A stretch of 64,000 nt of DNA from Aquimarina sp. AU474 (GTDB taxonomy: Bacteria > Bacteroidota > Bacteroidia > Flavobacteriales > Flavobacteriaceae). Where the stretch lies: NCBI RefSeq assembly GCF_900312815.1, contig NZ_OMPE01000004.1, positions 62,001-126,000 on the forward strand, written 5' to 3'. The notes beneath the pieces are model-generated. The model saw only the letters and a list, made by a program, of their open reading frames with translations, was not told the origin of the DNA and ran no database searches. This document shows positions 16,558-24,796 of this stretch, piece by piece. The stretch's first letter is position 1. Every line of letters starts with the position of its first letter. The position numbers and the translations under genes are program-made.

Positions 16558-17043
16558 TTACACTTTTTGAGGCTTTAGTTGTGCTATTCTTTCTTCAAAA
16601 CTTTTTGCGCCAACAGGATGTAATACACTTGCAAATAAACCCATCAAATTTTCATCATGATTCCAACGTTTTTGTTTTAATAAGTTAAAATGTACAAAAG
16701 TACTCCACATCACTGCTTTTAACTCTGTTTTGTTTTTATTCCACATTCTTATTTCAACATGTAATTGATTTTCGGTAAAATGAAATAATTGTGAATCAAT
16801 TACTACATCTTCCATAAGTAATGCCGGTTTTAAGTATGCAATTTGATTAGACCCTACTACCCAGCTTATTCCTTGTGTTTTTGCCAAAGAAAATATGTCA
16901 AGCTTATAATACTGGTCAATTTGATCCTCACGTGCATTAATCATATAATTAATGTAAGCGGCATTGTTAAGGTGGTTGAAAGGGTCACAATCTTGAAACC
17001 TTATTTTGGCTTTGCTTTCTAATGTTTTAGGTAATGTTTTCAT
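16558..17043 (-). CDS. Hotdog-fold acyl-CoA thioesterase
   Basis: A 161-residue 4HBT-type hotdog protein. The active-site helix and loop RFQDCDPFNHLNNAAYINYM (about residues 16-35) contains the Asp and His-Leu-Asn arrangement of 4-hydroxybenzoyl-CoA thioesterase-like enzymes (YbgC/FadM type), which hydrolyse acyl-CoA thioesters in the cytosol. It is encoded just downstream of a TetR regulator on the same strand. A TATACC-N4-GGTATA operator stands 14 bp before its ATG and matches the operator upstream of the regulator, so TetR control is strongly suggested. The natural substrate is unknown. Confidence 0.82.
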   Translation of the reverse strand: MKTLPKTLESKAKIRFQDCDPFNHLNNAAYINYMINAREDQIDQYYKLDIFSLAKTQGISWVVGSNQIAYLKPALLMEDVVIDSQLFHFTENQLHVEIRMWNKNKTELKAVMWSTFVHFNLLKQKRWNHDENLMGLFASVLHPVGAKSFEERIAQLKPQKV

Positions 17044-17057
17044 AGTTTTTAAGGTAT

Positions 17058-17073
17058 TATACCAATCGGTATA
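17058..17073. promoter_or_regulatory. Predicted TetR operator upstream of the thioesterase gene
   Basis: The sequence TATACC-AATC-GGTATA is a 6-bp inverted repeat with a 4-bp centre, located between the end of the tetR gene (17090) and the thioesterase ATG (17043). It shares both half-sites and spacing with the longer palindrome before tetR. Recurrence of one palindrome at the two expected places is the basis of the call; binding itself is inference. Confidence 0.7.
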
Positions 17074-17089
17074 TTTTAAATTAAAAAAA

Positions 17090-17686
17090 TTATTGTTTAA
17101 GTTCTTTTTGTATCATTTGGTCAATCTGATCCATAGTATCCAGCATATAACTGTTTTCATCCATGGTATGGGTCATAAAAATAGCTCCAGTAATCATACA
17201 GTATAATCGTTTAGCGTACTGCATAGAGTCGATATTTGATTTAATTTCGCCAACTTTTTTACCTGCATCTATAAGTCTAGCGACATTGTTTTGAATTTTA
17301 TTAATTGAAAATTGCGCATATTCAAACAATATGTCATTTTGATGTTTTGAATCGATAGACATATTAATTACAGGACAACCACCAATTTCCTGTGTATAAT
17401 TGTAGTAGTTTCTATAAAAATCCGTAACCAAAAATAATTGTTCAATAGGGGAGTTGCTCAACGATTGATGATCTGCAATACGCCTTAACATCTTTTTTTC
17501 GGTCATTCTAAAAGCCGCTATAGCTAATTCTTCTTTATTTTTAAAATTACCATAAATAGCACCTTTAGTTAAGCCCGTTGCTTTGGTAATATCACTCAAA
17601 CTAGTAGCGGCATATCCATTTTTATTAAAAATTGGAGCTACAGTCTGGATAATAAACTCTGCGGTTTGTTCAGCTTTGGTAAGCAT
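17090..17686 (-). CDS. TetR/AcrR-family transcriptional regulator
   Basis: A 198-residue repressor-type protein. The N-terminal helix-turn-helix reads KNGYAATSLSDITKATGLTKGAIYGNFKNKEELAI (about residues 22-56), matching the TetR signature, and is followed by an all-helical ligand-binding domain. The start is set at the ATG 17684-17686, which begins MLTKAEQTAEFII. The longer frame would add 24 hydrophobic residues translated from the operator and promoter. A palindromic operator at 17718-17741 and a -7 motif TATATTTG (minus strand, 17707-17714) lie directly upstream, so it is probably autoregulated and controls the downstream thioesterase gene through the second operator. The ligand, perhaps an acyl-CoA, is unknown. 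Confidence 0.9.
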   Translation of the reverse strand: MLTKAEQTAEFIIQTVAPIFNKNGYAATSLSDITKATGLTKGAIYGNFKNKEELAIAAFRMTEKKMLRRIADHQSLSNSPIEQLFLVTDFYRNYYNYTQEIGGCPVINMSIDSKHQNDILFEYAQFSINKIQNNVARLIDAGKKVGEIKSNIDSMQYAKRLYCMITGAIFMTHTMDENSYMLDTMDQIDQMIQKELKQ

Positions 17687-17717
17687 AGAAATTACTATTT
17701 GTAATGCAAATATATAT

Positions 17718-17741
17718 AAAATATACCATTTGGTATATTTT
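17718..17741. promoter_or_regulatory. Predicted TetR autoregulatory operator, 11-bp perfect arms
   Basis: A perfect inverted repeat: an 11-bp arm at 17718-17728, 2-bp centre, 11-bp arm at 17731-17741, with core TATACC-N4-GGTATA. It lies 32-55 bp upstream of the chosen tetR start and directly abuts the -7 motif TATATTTG (minus strand, 17707-17714). Occupancy would cover the -33 region of the tetR promoter. The same core recurs at 17058-17073. Confidence 0.78.
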
Positions 17742-17788
17742 GCAGAAAAAAAATACAAATAATGGAAATAGAAATGATCTGTTAAGGT

Positions 17789-18433
17789 TTAATTTAAGCC
17801 AGTATTGTTATAGATAATATCGTGTGGCTCTGTATTGGTAATACTTTTTGGTAGGTTACAGGCATCTTCGATTTCTGATTTTTGGTACTTCAGTAAAACA
17901 TCAAACTTTTCTAATGCTTTCAAAGCTTGGTCGCACCCTACATTCTTATTTCTGACATATTGTGTCTTTTTGACTTTTGGATTGTTGCTTCGATTTTCAT
18001 AATCCTTGAACTGGCATTTCAAAACATTTCTGTTTTTAAAATAAAAGCGTTCTTCCAAAGTTAACGTAACATCTATTTTTCGTAATCTCCCTGACTTACT
18101 TCTTTCGTAATCTTTATACCAAATATTGTGTATCGCGTATTGAAAGAATAGTTCATCGTCCCAAACATAAAATTCATCTCGATATTTTACATGACCTTGT
18201 GTATAGGTATGTACGATATGTTTTAATTCGGTACCATTATAATAAAAGGTTAACGCTCCGTTCTCTGAAGTTTCTTCACAGGAGTATTCTGTATGATGTT
18301 GTCTTAGTGCATTACTATCTACTAATTCTCTAATTAGTTGATATTTATTTTTAATATCAGACAAGGCTCCTTTTTTGTTTTGACCAAAACAAAGACATGT
18401 GCCGAGAAGAAGTAATACTAAAGTTGGTTTCAT
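17789..18433 (-). CDS. Secreted protein of unknown function
   Basis: A 214-residue protein with a signal peptide (MKPTLVLLLLGTCLCFGQ, cleavage about residue 18). The mature part has no recognised domain. It is rich in aromatic and charged residues with a beta-strand-like pattern (HTYTQGHVKYRDEFYVWDDE, then LTLEERFYFKNRNVLKC) and three Cys in the mature part that could form disulfides. It resembles in style the small exported proteins common in Flavobacteriia. It is encoded downstream of clpB on the same strand, with a hairpin between them, so probably not in its operon. Confidence 0.6.
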   Translation of the reverse strand: MKPTLVLLLLGTCLCFGQNKKGALSDIKNKYQLIRELVDSNALRQHHTEYSCEETSENGALTFYYNGTELKHIVHTYTQGHVKYRDEFYVWDDELFFQYAIHNIWYKDYERSKSGRLRKIDVTLTLEERFYFKNRNVLKCQFKDYENRSNNPKVKKTQYVRNKNVGCDQALKALEKFDVLLKYQKSEIEDACNLPKSITNTEPHDIIYNNTGLN

Positions 18434-18587
18434 TGCGAATGCAATGTAAGTAAAACCATCTTTTTTTTTAGATTTAGTTATTAACTATTGTAGGAATAAT
18501 TCTGTTAATATCTACGGTAAAACCGTAGTTTTCAAAGTTTTCATGTGCATAAAATGACTGTTGTTATTTTTGTGCCAAACCTTTGAA

Positions 18588-18615
18588 CAAGCGATTTTTA
18601 TTAAAAAATCGCTTG
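18588..18615 (-). terminator. Hairpin downstream of clpB
   Basis: A 12-bp perfect inverted repeat (18588-18599 with 18604-18615, core AAGCGATTTTT) with a 4-base loop, 32 bp beyond the clpB stop. The outer part is GC-containing and the inner part AT-only. No long U run follows, so it may act as a terminator or as a 3'-end stabilising hairpin. Otherwise the gap 18434-18646 holds nothing recognisable. Confidence 0.5.
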
Positions 18616-18646
18616 CTGAAGGTCCTATTTTTGTTAGTATTCTTGA

Positions 18647-21247
18647 TTAAGAAACTAAATTTTCTTGATTTCTAAATACAAGGTTGTTGTTAAATTCATC
18701 GAGTAAAATTGTGCTATCAACGGAAATTTTCCCTGCAAGAATTTCTTTTGACAACTTGTTTAATACTTCTTTTTGGATGGTACGTTTTACCGGTCTGGCT
18801 CCAAATTCTGGTTGAAAACCTTTTTCCGAAAGGTGGTTGATAGCCTCATCAGTAGCATCCAAAGTGATATTCTGTTTTACCAGCATAGTCGAAACATGTA
18901 AAAGTTGAAGTTTTACAATTTCTGTTATATTCGATTTTGTTAGTGGTGTAAACATAACTATATCATCAATTCTATTTAGAAATTCTGGTCGAACAGATTG
19001 TTTTAGAAGACCAAGAACATCAATTTTTGCTGCTTCCATGGCTGTATCCATGTCTTTTATTGCTTCTAGTTTTTCTTGAATAATCTGACTTCCCATATTG
19101 CTGGTCATGATGATTATAGAATTTCTAAAATCTGCTGTTCTTCCTTTGTTATCTGTAAGCCTACCTTCGTCCAAAACTTGTAACAGAACATTAAAGGTGT
19201 CTGGGTGCGCTTTTTCAATTTCATCTAATAACACAACAGAGTATGGTTTTCTCCTAACAGCTTCAGTTAATTGTCCGCCTTCATCATACCCGACATACCC
19301 CGGAGGTGCACCTACTAATCTACTTACCGCATGACGTTCTTGATATTCGCTCATATCAATACGAGTCATCGCAGTTTCGTCATTAAAAAGATATTCAGCC
19401 AAAGCCTTTGCTAGCTCGGTTTTACCAATACCGGTAGTTCCTAAAAATAAGAATGATCCAATAGGCTTTTTCTGATCTTGTAATCCAGCTCGACTTCTTC
19501 TAACGGCATCACTTACTGCTTGTATGGCTTCTGTTTGGCCAACAACACGCTTTTTAAGCTCTTCTTCTAAAACTAAAAGCTTTTCTCGCTCACTTTGGAG
19601 CATTTTGGTTACAGGAACTCCAGTCCATTTTGCAACAACTTCTGCAATATCATCATTTGTAACTTCTTCCTTGATTAACGAAGAACTACTTTGTTGCGCA
19701 CTTAATTGTTGTTGTAAATCTTCAAGTTTTTCTTGTGATTCTTTTATCTTACCATATCTAATTTCGGCGACTTTTCCATAATCACCATTTCGCTCTGCAC
19801 GTTCGGCTTCTAGTTTAAATTCTTCAATATCTTTTTTGGTATTTTGAATGGCGTCTACAACTTCTTTTTCACTTTGCCATTTAGAGAATACCTCATTGCG
19901 TTCTTCTTTAATATTTGCCAAATCTGCATTTAACACCTTTAATTTGGATTCGTCATTTTCTCGCTTTATAGCTTCGATTTCAATTTCTAACTGCATCAAT
20001 TTTCGATCTAGTACATCAAGCTCTTCTGGTTTAGAATTGATTTCCATTCTTAATTTGGCAGCTGCTTCATCCATTAAATCGATAGCCTTATCTGGTAAAA
20101 ATCTATTGGTGATATAGCGTTGCGATAATTCTACTGCCGCTATAATAGCTTCGTCTTTAATACGTACTTTATGGTGCGTTTCGTATTTTTCCTTAATTCC
20201 TCGAAGAATAGAGATAGCACTTTCGGTATCGGGTTCGTCTACAACAACTTTTTGAAATCGCCTTTCTAGTGCTTTATCTTTTTCAAAATATTTTTGATAT
20301 TCATCCAGAGTTGTTGCTCCAATTGCACGTAATTCTCCTCGGGCTAAAGCTGGTTTTAAAATATTGGCAGCATCCATTGCTCCTTGACCACCACCAGCTC
20401 CTACTAGCGTATGGATCTCATCTATAAACAATACAATATCACCGTTACTAGTGGTTACTTCTTTAACCACAGCCTTTAGTCGTTCCTCGAACTCTCCTTT
20501 AAATTTAGCACCAGCGATTAATGCTCCCATGTCTAACGAGAATATTCTTTTGTCTTTTAAGTTTTCGGGAATATCACCTGCAATAATACGGTGTGCCAAT
20601 CCTTCTGCGATTGCTGTTTTTCCTACCCCTGGCTCACCAATAAGCATTGGATTGTTTTTGGTACGTCGAGAAAGAATTTGTAGTATTCTACGGATCTCTT
20701 CATCACGACCAATTACAGGATCTAACTTACCATTTTCTGCTAATTCGTTCAGGTTTTTTGCGTACTTGTTTAATGCTTGATACGTTTCTTCGGCATTTTG
20801 TGATGTTACACGTTCTCCTTTTCTTATTTCATTAATAGCTTCGCTAAGATGTTTTTCTGTAACGCCTTGGTCTTTTAGTATTTGTGCAATTTTGCTTTTA
20901 GATTTGAAAATTGCCATAATTAAATGTTCTATAGAAACATATTCATCATTCATCTTTTTGGCAACAATACTGGCTTCATTAAGAGATTTACCAGCTTCTC
21001 TTGATATTTGTAATTCTCCTCCCGTAACTTTTGGGAAACTCTCTAGGGTGCTATCTAAGACTTGCTGTAATAATGCAAGATTAACATCGAGTTTTTTTAG
21101 TAAAAAAGGGAGTACATTTTCGTCAACATCAAAAATAGCTTTAAAAATATGTTCATTCTCTATTTGTTGATGCCCAAAACCTTGGGCAAGCTGTTGTGCC
21201 TGCTGTACGGTTTCTTGTGATTTTATAGTGAAATTATTAAAATTCAT
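18647..21247 (-). CDS. clpB: ATP-dependent disaggregase ClpB
   Basis: An 866-residue Hsp100 chaperone that, with DnaK, extracts polypeptides from aggregates. It has an N-terminal Clp_N domain (residues 1-145) and AAA+ module 1 with Walker A GEPGVGKTAIAEG (about 206-218) and Walker B VLFIDEIHTLVGAGG. The coiled-coil middle domain (about 410-525, rich in Glu and Lys) distinguishes ClpB from ClpA. AAA+ module 2 has Walker A GTTGIGKTELAKAL and SVVLLDEIEKAHPDTF, followed by the ClpB C-terminal domain. The pore-loop KFKGEFEERL is present. No ClpP-binding IGF loop is seen. Full length. It appears monocistronic, with no obvious heat-shock promoter motif that I can support. Confidence 0.97.
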   Translation of the reverse strand: MNFNNFTIKSQETVQQAQQLAQGFGHQQIENEHIFKAIFDVDENVLPFLLKKLDVNLALLQQVLDSTLESFPKVTGGELQISREAGKSLNEASIVAKKMNDEYVSIEHLIMAIFKSKSKIAQILKDQGVTEKHLSEAINEIRKGERVTSQNAEETYQALNKYAKNLNELAENGKLDPVIGRDEEIRRILQILSRRTKNNPMLIGEPGVGKTAIAEGLAHRIIAGDIPENLKDKRIFSLDMGALIAGAKFKGEFEERLKAVVKEVTTSNGDIVLFIDEIHTLVGAGGGQGAMDAANILKPALARGELRAIGATTLDEYQKYFEKDKALERRFQKVVVDEPDTESAISILRGIKEKYETHHKVRIKDEAIIAAVELSQRYITNRFLPDKAIDLMDEAAAKLRMEINSKPEELDVLDRKLMQLEIEIEAIKRENDESKLKVLNADLANIKEERNEVFSKWQSEKEVVDAIQNTKKDIEEFKLEAERAERNGDYGKVAEIRYGKIKESQEKLEDLQQQLSAQQSSSSLIKEEVTNDDIAEVVAKWTGVPVTKMLQSEREKLLVLEEELKKRVVGQTEAIQAVSDAVRRSRAGLQDQKKPIGSFLFLGTTGIGKTELAKALAEYLFNDETAMTRIDMSEYQERHAVSRLVGAPPGYVGYDEGGQLTEAVRRKPYSVVLLDEIEKAHPDTFNVLLQVLDEGRLTDNKGRTADFRNSIIIMTSNMGSQIIQEKLEAIKDMDTAMEAAKIDVLGLLKQSVRPEFLNRIDDIVMFTPLTKSNITEIVKLQLLHVSTMLVKQNITLDATDEAINHLSEKGFQPEFGARPVKRTIQKEVLNKLSKEILAGKISVDSTILLDEFNNNLVFRNQENLVS

Positions 21248-21447
21248 TTTCGTTTATTTTGAGTTCATTCAGATAAAATCAAATAGTATTCCTATTGCCT
21301 ACAAGTGTCAAAATGTCTCTAAATCCATCGATATAGCTGACTTTTTGGCTTATTGTAATGTTGTTGCTTTTACAACGACGAAAAAATGATAATTATTAAA
21401 TATAGGAATCATTTACTTAAGTTTGTAATAAATTAAAGGAAAAGAAA

Positions 21448-21843
21448 ATGGGAATATTAGGAAAGTTATTTGGATCAGATGAGCAATCTAAAAAAGAAGA
21501 AAAGCAAGCATTACCTTGGCAAAAGTTAACATCAGTTGAGCAGTTGGATCAGATCGAAAAGGCTTCCAAAGGAAAAACTCAGGCTATTTTCAAACACTCT
21601 ACGCGATGTGGTATAAGTAGAATGGTAATCCGGAATTTCGAAAGTAGTTTTGATCTTACGGCGGATCAAGTAGATCTTTATTACTTAGATTTATTAAACT
21701 ACAGAGAACTTTCTTCAGAAATTGCGGCTAGATTCCAGGTATTTCATGAATCTCCACAATTTATAGTCGTTAGGAATGGAAATACAGTACATCATGCTTC
21801 CCACAGTGCGATCACACCGCAAGTGTTACATCAATTTGTTTAG
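21448..21843 (+). CDS. ytxJ: Bacillithiol system redox-active protein YtxJ
   Basis: A 131-residue thioredoxin-fold protein with the family motif IFKHSTRCGISRMV (single Cys near residue 54, TRCGIS in place of CxxC) and the cis-Pro region HESPQFIVVRNG. YtxJ is a proposed monothiol bacilliredoxin that removes bacillithiol from protein thiols. Its presence implies that the organism makes bacillithiol, though no bsh gene is in this window. A -7 motif TAAGTTTG at 21418-21425 precedes the ATG by about 22 bp. It is followed by an (AT)10 tract and a strong terminator, so it is likely monocistronic. Confidence 0.88.
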   Translation: MGILGKLFGSDEQSKKEEKQALPWQKLTSVEQLDQIEKASKGKTQAIFKHSTRCGISRMVIRNFESSFDLTADQVDLYYLDLLNYRELSSEIAARFQVFHESPQFIVVRNGNTVHHASHSAITPQVLHQFV

Positions 21844-21851
21844 ATAAACAG

Positions 21852-21871
21852 ATATATATATATATATATAT
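21852..21871. repeat. (AT)10 dinucleotide microsatellite
   Basis: Ten uninterrupted AT units begin 9 bp after the ytxJ stop and run straight into the terminator stem. Such tracts are prone to slippage, so the length may differ between isolates or assemblies. Confidence 0.9.
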
Positions 21872-21902
21872 AAAGAGGTCTTAAAAAGACCTCTTTTTTT
21901 TA
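21872..21902 (+). terminator. Rho-independent terminator after ytxJ
   Basis: An 11-bp perfect stem (21872-21882 with 21886-21896, core AGAGGTCTT) with a 3-base loop, followed by a run of T to 21901. It terminates rightward transcription from ytxJ; the A-rich left flank lets it also work for the convergent lipoprotein gene. Confidence 0.9.
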
Positions 21903-21924
21903 TAGTATAGATATACTAATTTGC

Positions 21925-23112
21925 TTATTTGAATCTGTAATTGGTAATGATATTCTTTAATTTATTTTTCAAATCTTCACCAGAGTCATATACCATTTGC
22001 TCGTTTGAAGGAAATTGTACAGCTTGTAGTCCTAAGAAACGAACTAAGTCATCTTCTAGGGCACGCTTATCACCACTATAGTTTGCGTAAATATGTTCAA
22101 ATACAAACTCGCTTCCGATAGGAAAAGCTTCTAATAGTTGTTTTGTTCTTAAATTTTTATATTGAACGTTTCCAACTACATTTGCCGCCTTGAACTGTTT
22201 GAATTCATAATACTCGCAACGTACTTTTACCATTTTGTCAACTTTAACTTTGTTTCCTTCTTCATCTTTTACGATTTCGCCATTTTCATCTACTAGATAT
22301 TCCCATCCATCTTTAACCAATTTTTCTTTTTCTAGTTGACGTTCTCTTACTTGTTCTGGAGAGATATTAATTTCTCTAAAAGTAACCTCCATCGAATAAT
22401 CGTACTTCACAGATTTTTGAGGTTGACTGTGATAAACCGTCCATAAATCATTTAGACCATAGGTTCCAAAATTTAATAAATCTGCTTCTAGACGTTTTGG
22501 AATAATCACATTAGTTTTATTTTTCATGTCAACCTTAACAAAATCGGTTCCTTTGTAATGTGCTTCCTCGATCATTTGATTGGCATCTTTATAATTAGGA
22601 GTTATTTTGTTTAGATATACAAGGTCATCATAAACCGCTCTAAAATCTGTTTTACGTTGAGCACTAGATAATAATCCTTTTGCACTATTATACAAATACT
22701 TGGTTAATTTGTCTTTTGTACTCAAGATTTTTTGATCGTAATTATTCATAGAGAAATTGGCGTTACGACCTTGTTCAACAAGATATAATGGTAATAATGG
22801 TTTTATTTGTTCTTGCCTATTTTTTAACGTTTGATAGGTGTTATAGATACGTTCGAGATTGGCAGGGTTACCATCTTTTTCTAGATAATCGATGGCGCTA
22901 ATATCACGATCTACAACCTTTACATACGCTTCTTCGAGCATTTTTATATAAGGCTGTTTACCTTTTTTCTCTTTATTGGTTCTTAACTTATTTAAGGCAA
23001 TGTTTATTGCCTGATCATAGTTTCCGGTATTGAGTGCCTTCTCAGTTTGTTTGACACTACTACAGGAAGAAATTATCGCTAGTATTGTAAAAGAAAGTAG
23101 TAGTTTTTTCAT
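21925..23112 (-). CDS. Lipoprotein of unknown function
   Basis: A 395-residue lipoprotein. The signal peptide MKKLLLSFTILAIISSC ends in a lipobox with Cys at residue 17, followed by SSVKQTEKAL. The N-terminal half is helical with a TPR-like flavour (TGNYDQAINIALNKLRTN, and a helix pair near residues 140-190). The C-terminal half is charged and beta-rich, with a Glu/Lys-rich segment around residues 265-300 (REINISPEQVRERQLEKEKL). No characterised family is recognised; it resembles a conserved hypothetical lipoprotein of Flavobacteriia. It is probably anchored to the outer or inner membrane facing the periplasm. Confidence 0.75.
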   Translation of the reverse strand: MKKLLLSFTILAIISSCSSVKQTEKALNTGNYDQAINIALNKLRTNKEKKGKQPYIKMLEEAYVKVVDRDISAIDYLEKDGNPANLERIYNTYQTLKNRQEQIKPLLPLYLVEQGRNANFSMNNYDQKILSTKDKLTKYLYNSAKGLLSSAQRKTDFRAVYDDLVYLNKITPNYKDANQMIEEAHYKGTDFVKVDMKNKTNVIIPKRLEADLLNFGTYGLNDLWTVYHSQPQKSVKYDYSMEVTFREINISPEQVRERQLEKEKLVKDGWEYLVDENGEIVKDEEGNKVKVDKMVKVRCEYYEFKQFKAANVVGNVQYKNLRTKQLLEAFPIGSEFVFEHIYANYSGDKRALEDDLVRFLGLQAVQFPSNEQMVYDSGEDLKNKLKNIITNYRFK

Positions 23113-23165
23113 GTCTATGTTTTTTAGATTTGGGATACAAAATCAACTTTAATGCCAAAAGATAG

Positions 23166-23201
23166 CAAAAAAACCTCGAAATACTGTTTTTCGAGGTTTT
23201 T
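23166..23201 (-). terminator. Rho-independent terminator after fahA
   Basis: A 13-bp perfect inverted repeat (23169-23181 with 23189-23201, core ACCTCGAAA) with a 7-base loop. On the minus strand it is followed by a T run (plus-strand A run 23167-23173), 18 bp after the fahA stop. It separates fahA from the upstream part of the lipoprotein gene. Confidence 0.85.
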
Positions 23202-23218
23202 CGGTAGCTTAGGAGGTG

Positions 23219-24499
23219 TTATTTTTTAAAGACTGGAAGCAGTTTTGTAGACACTTCTCCAAATCCTATTCTTACATTTTCCTTTTCACAATACCCTCTC
23301 ATAATGACAGTGTCATTGTCTTCGATAAATTTACGACTCCCTCCTGTATCAAGTTGAACTGGTTTTTCTCCTCTCCAACTTAATTCTAGCATAGATCCAT
23401 AAGAATCAGGTGTAGGTCCTGATAATGTACCACTACCCATCATATCTCCAGAGTTTATAGGACAACCATTAACGGTATGGTGAGCAAGTTGCTGAGCCAT
23501 ATTCCAGTACATATATTTAAAATTACTGTGGCTTACTATAGTTTCTTTTTCTTTATCGGGTTGGATAGCAACTTCTAGATTGATATCAAAGCTCTTTTTC
23601 CCTTTAGATTGTAAATAAGGAAGTTGTTCTTTTAATGGTTTTGGGCCATTAGTTCTAAAAGGTTCTAAAGCATCTAGTGTTACAATCCACGGCGATATTG
23701 AAGATGCAAAGTTCTTACCTAGAAAAGGACCTAGGGGTACATATTCCCATTTTTGAATATCACGAGCACTCCAATCATTAAATAGAACTAATCCAAAAAT
23801 ATAATCTTCAGCTTCTTCTATAGGAATCGGTTCTCCTAATTGATTTGCATCTGTAGTGATAAAGGCCATTTCAAGTTCAAAATCAACTAATCGTGAAGGT
23901 CCAAAAATAGGCTCAGTAGCACCGTTAGTTAATTTTTGACCTTGTGGCCGATGTACAGGGATGCCCGAAGGGATTATAGAACTACTACGTCCATGATACC
24001 CTACTGGTAAATGTAGCCAATTAGGCATGAGGGCGTTATCTTTTCCTCTAAACATAGTGCCCACATTGGTTGCATGTTCTATACTACTATAAAAATCGGT
24101 ATAATCTCCAATACTCACAGGAAGTTGCATTTCAATTTCATCAAGAGAAAAAAGAACTTCTTTTCTGTGATCCTTATTGTTTTTTAGTGTTTCGTTTTCT
24201 GCATCAAAAATATCGGCAATTCTATTGCGCACTAATCTCCACGTTTTTTTCCCATCAGAAATAAAATCATTTAGAGAATCTTGTAAGAAGATATCATCGG
24301 TTAATGGGATTCCTTCAAAATATCCAAGTTGATGAAGAGCTCCAAGGTCTATTGCAGTATCACCAATTCTGGTTCCTATAGTTATGATATCATCCCTAGT
24401 AAGAAATACTCCAAAAGGAATGTTTTGTATAGGGAAATCTGTATTTGTAGAGGTTTTAATCCACGTTTTTCTGTCGGGATAATTTGCTGTTATGGGCAT
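23219..24499 (-). CDS. fahA: Fumarylacetoacetase
   Basis: A 426-residue fumarylacetoacetate hydrolase, the last step of tyrosine and phenylalanine catabolism, giving fumarate and acetoacetate. It has the N-terminal SH3-like domain (residues 15-115) and the FAH catalytic domain. The active-site loop has LPVGYHGRSSSIIPSG (His near 169), the Ca2+ ligands lie in FELEMAFIT (Glu) and LFNDWSARDIQKWEY (Asp), and SGTLSGPTPDSYGSMLEL is near the C-terminus. Length is typical of the full-size enzyme. It is flanked by a terminator; other genes of the homogentisate pathway are not in the window. Confidence 0.95.
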   Translation of the reverse strand: MPITANYPDRKTWIKTSTNTDFPIQNIPFGVFLTRDDIITIGTRIGDTAIDLGALHQLGYFEGIPLTDDIFLQDSLNDFISDGKKTWRLVRNRIADIFDAENETLKNNKDHRKEVLFSLDEIEMQLPVSIGDYTDFYSSIEHATNVGTMFRGKDNALMPNWLHLPVGYHGRSSSIIPSGIPVHRPQGQKLTNGATEPIFGPSRLVDFELEMAFITTDANQLGEPIPIEEAEDYIFGLVLFNDWSARDIQKWEYVPLGPFLGKNFASSISPWIVTLDALEPFRTNGPKPLKEQLPYLQSKGKKSFDINLEVAIQPDKEKETIVSHSNFKYMYWNMAQQLAHHTVNGCPINSGDMMGSGTLSGPTPDSYGSMLELSWRGEKPVQLDTGGSRKFIEDNDTVIMRGYCEKENVRIGFGEVSTKLLPVFKK

Positions 24500-24740
24500 T
24501 ATGGTCTTTTTAATAAGTTGTTGGTAATTCCTATGATCAAATATATAATTTTCGAGCGGTTATAGGTTTTTAATTTTGTGAAAAATATATAAAAAAATGA
24601 TAAGATATGGTAATACATTCATTTATGTATTGTTTTTGATGGTTAGCGGGTTACACAACAACAATAGTTATTTTTTGGAGAATAGTTTGAGTAAATCATA
24701 AATGTGAACAAATTGTTCATATTTATTAAGGTTTTTTAGA

Positions 24741-24771
24741 GTTGATGTAAAGAATGTATTTGCTATTTTAG
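24741..24771 (+). promoter_or_regulatory. Bacteroidota-type promoter for glyA
   Basis: A -33 element GTTG (24741-24744), exactly 19 bp, then a -7 element TATTTTAG (24764-24771), each one mismatch from the TTTG / TAnnTTTG consensus. It predicts a transcript start near 24777 and a leader of about 20 bases. The rest of the 24500-24796 gap shows no supported gene. Confidence 0.55.
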
Positions 24772-24796
24772 CAACTTTATTAACAAACTAGAATTC

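Noticed and set aside
19098..21170. Several rightward frames of 60-110 residues inside clpB
   Set aside because: They are antisense shadows of the clpB coding sequence with Ser/Phe-rich composition and no start signals.
24597..24701. A 34-residue frame (MIRYGNTFIYVLFLMVSGLH and on) with a perfect -7 motif TAATTTTG at 24571-24578
   Set aside because: It has one hydrophobic stretch but no coupled neighbour, no -33 box at 19 bp and ends in the glyA promoter region; too weak to call without conservation data.
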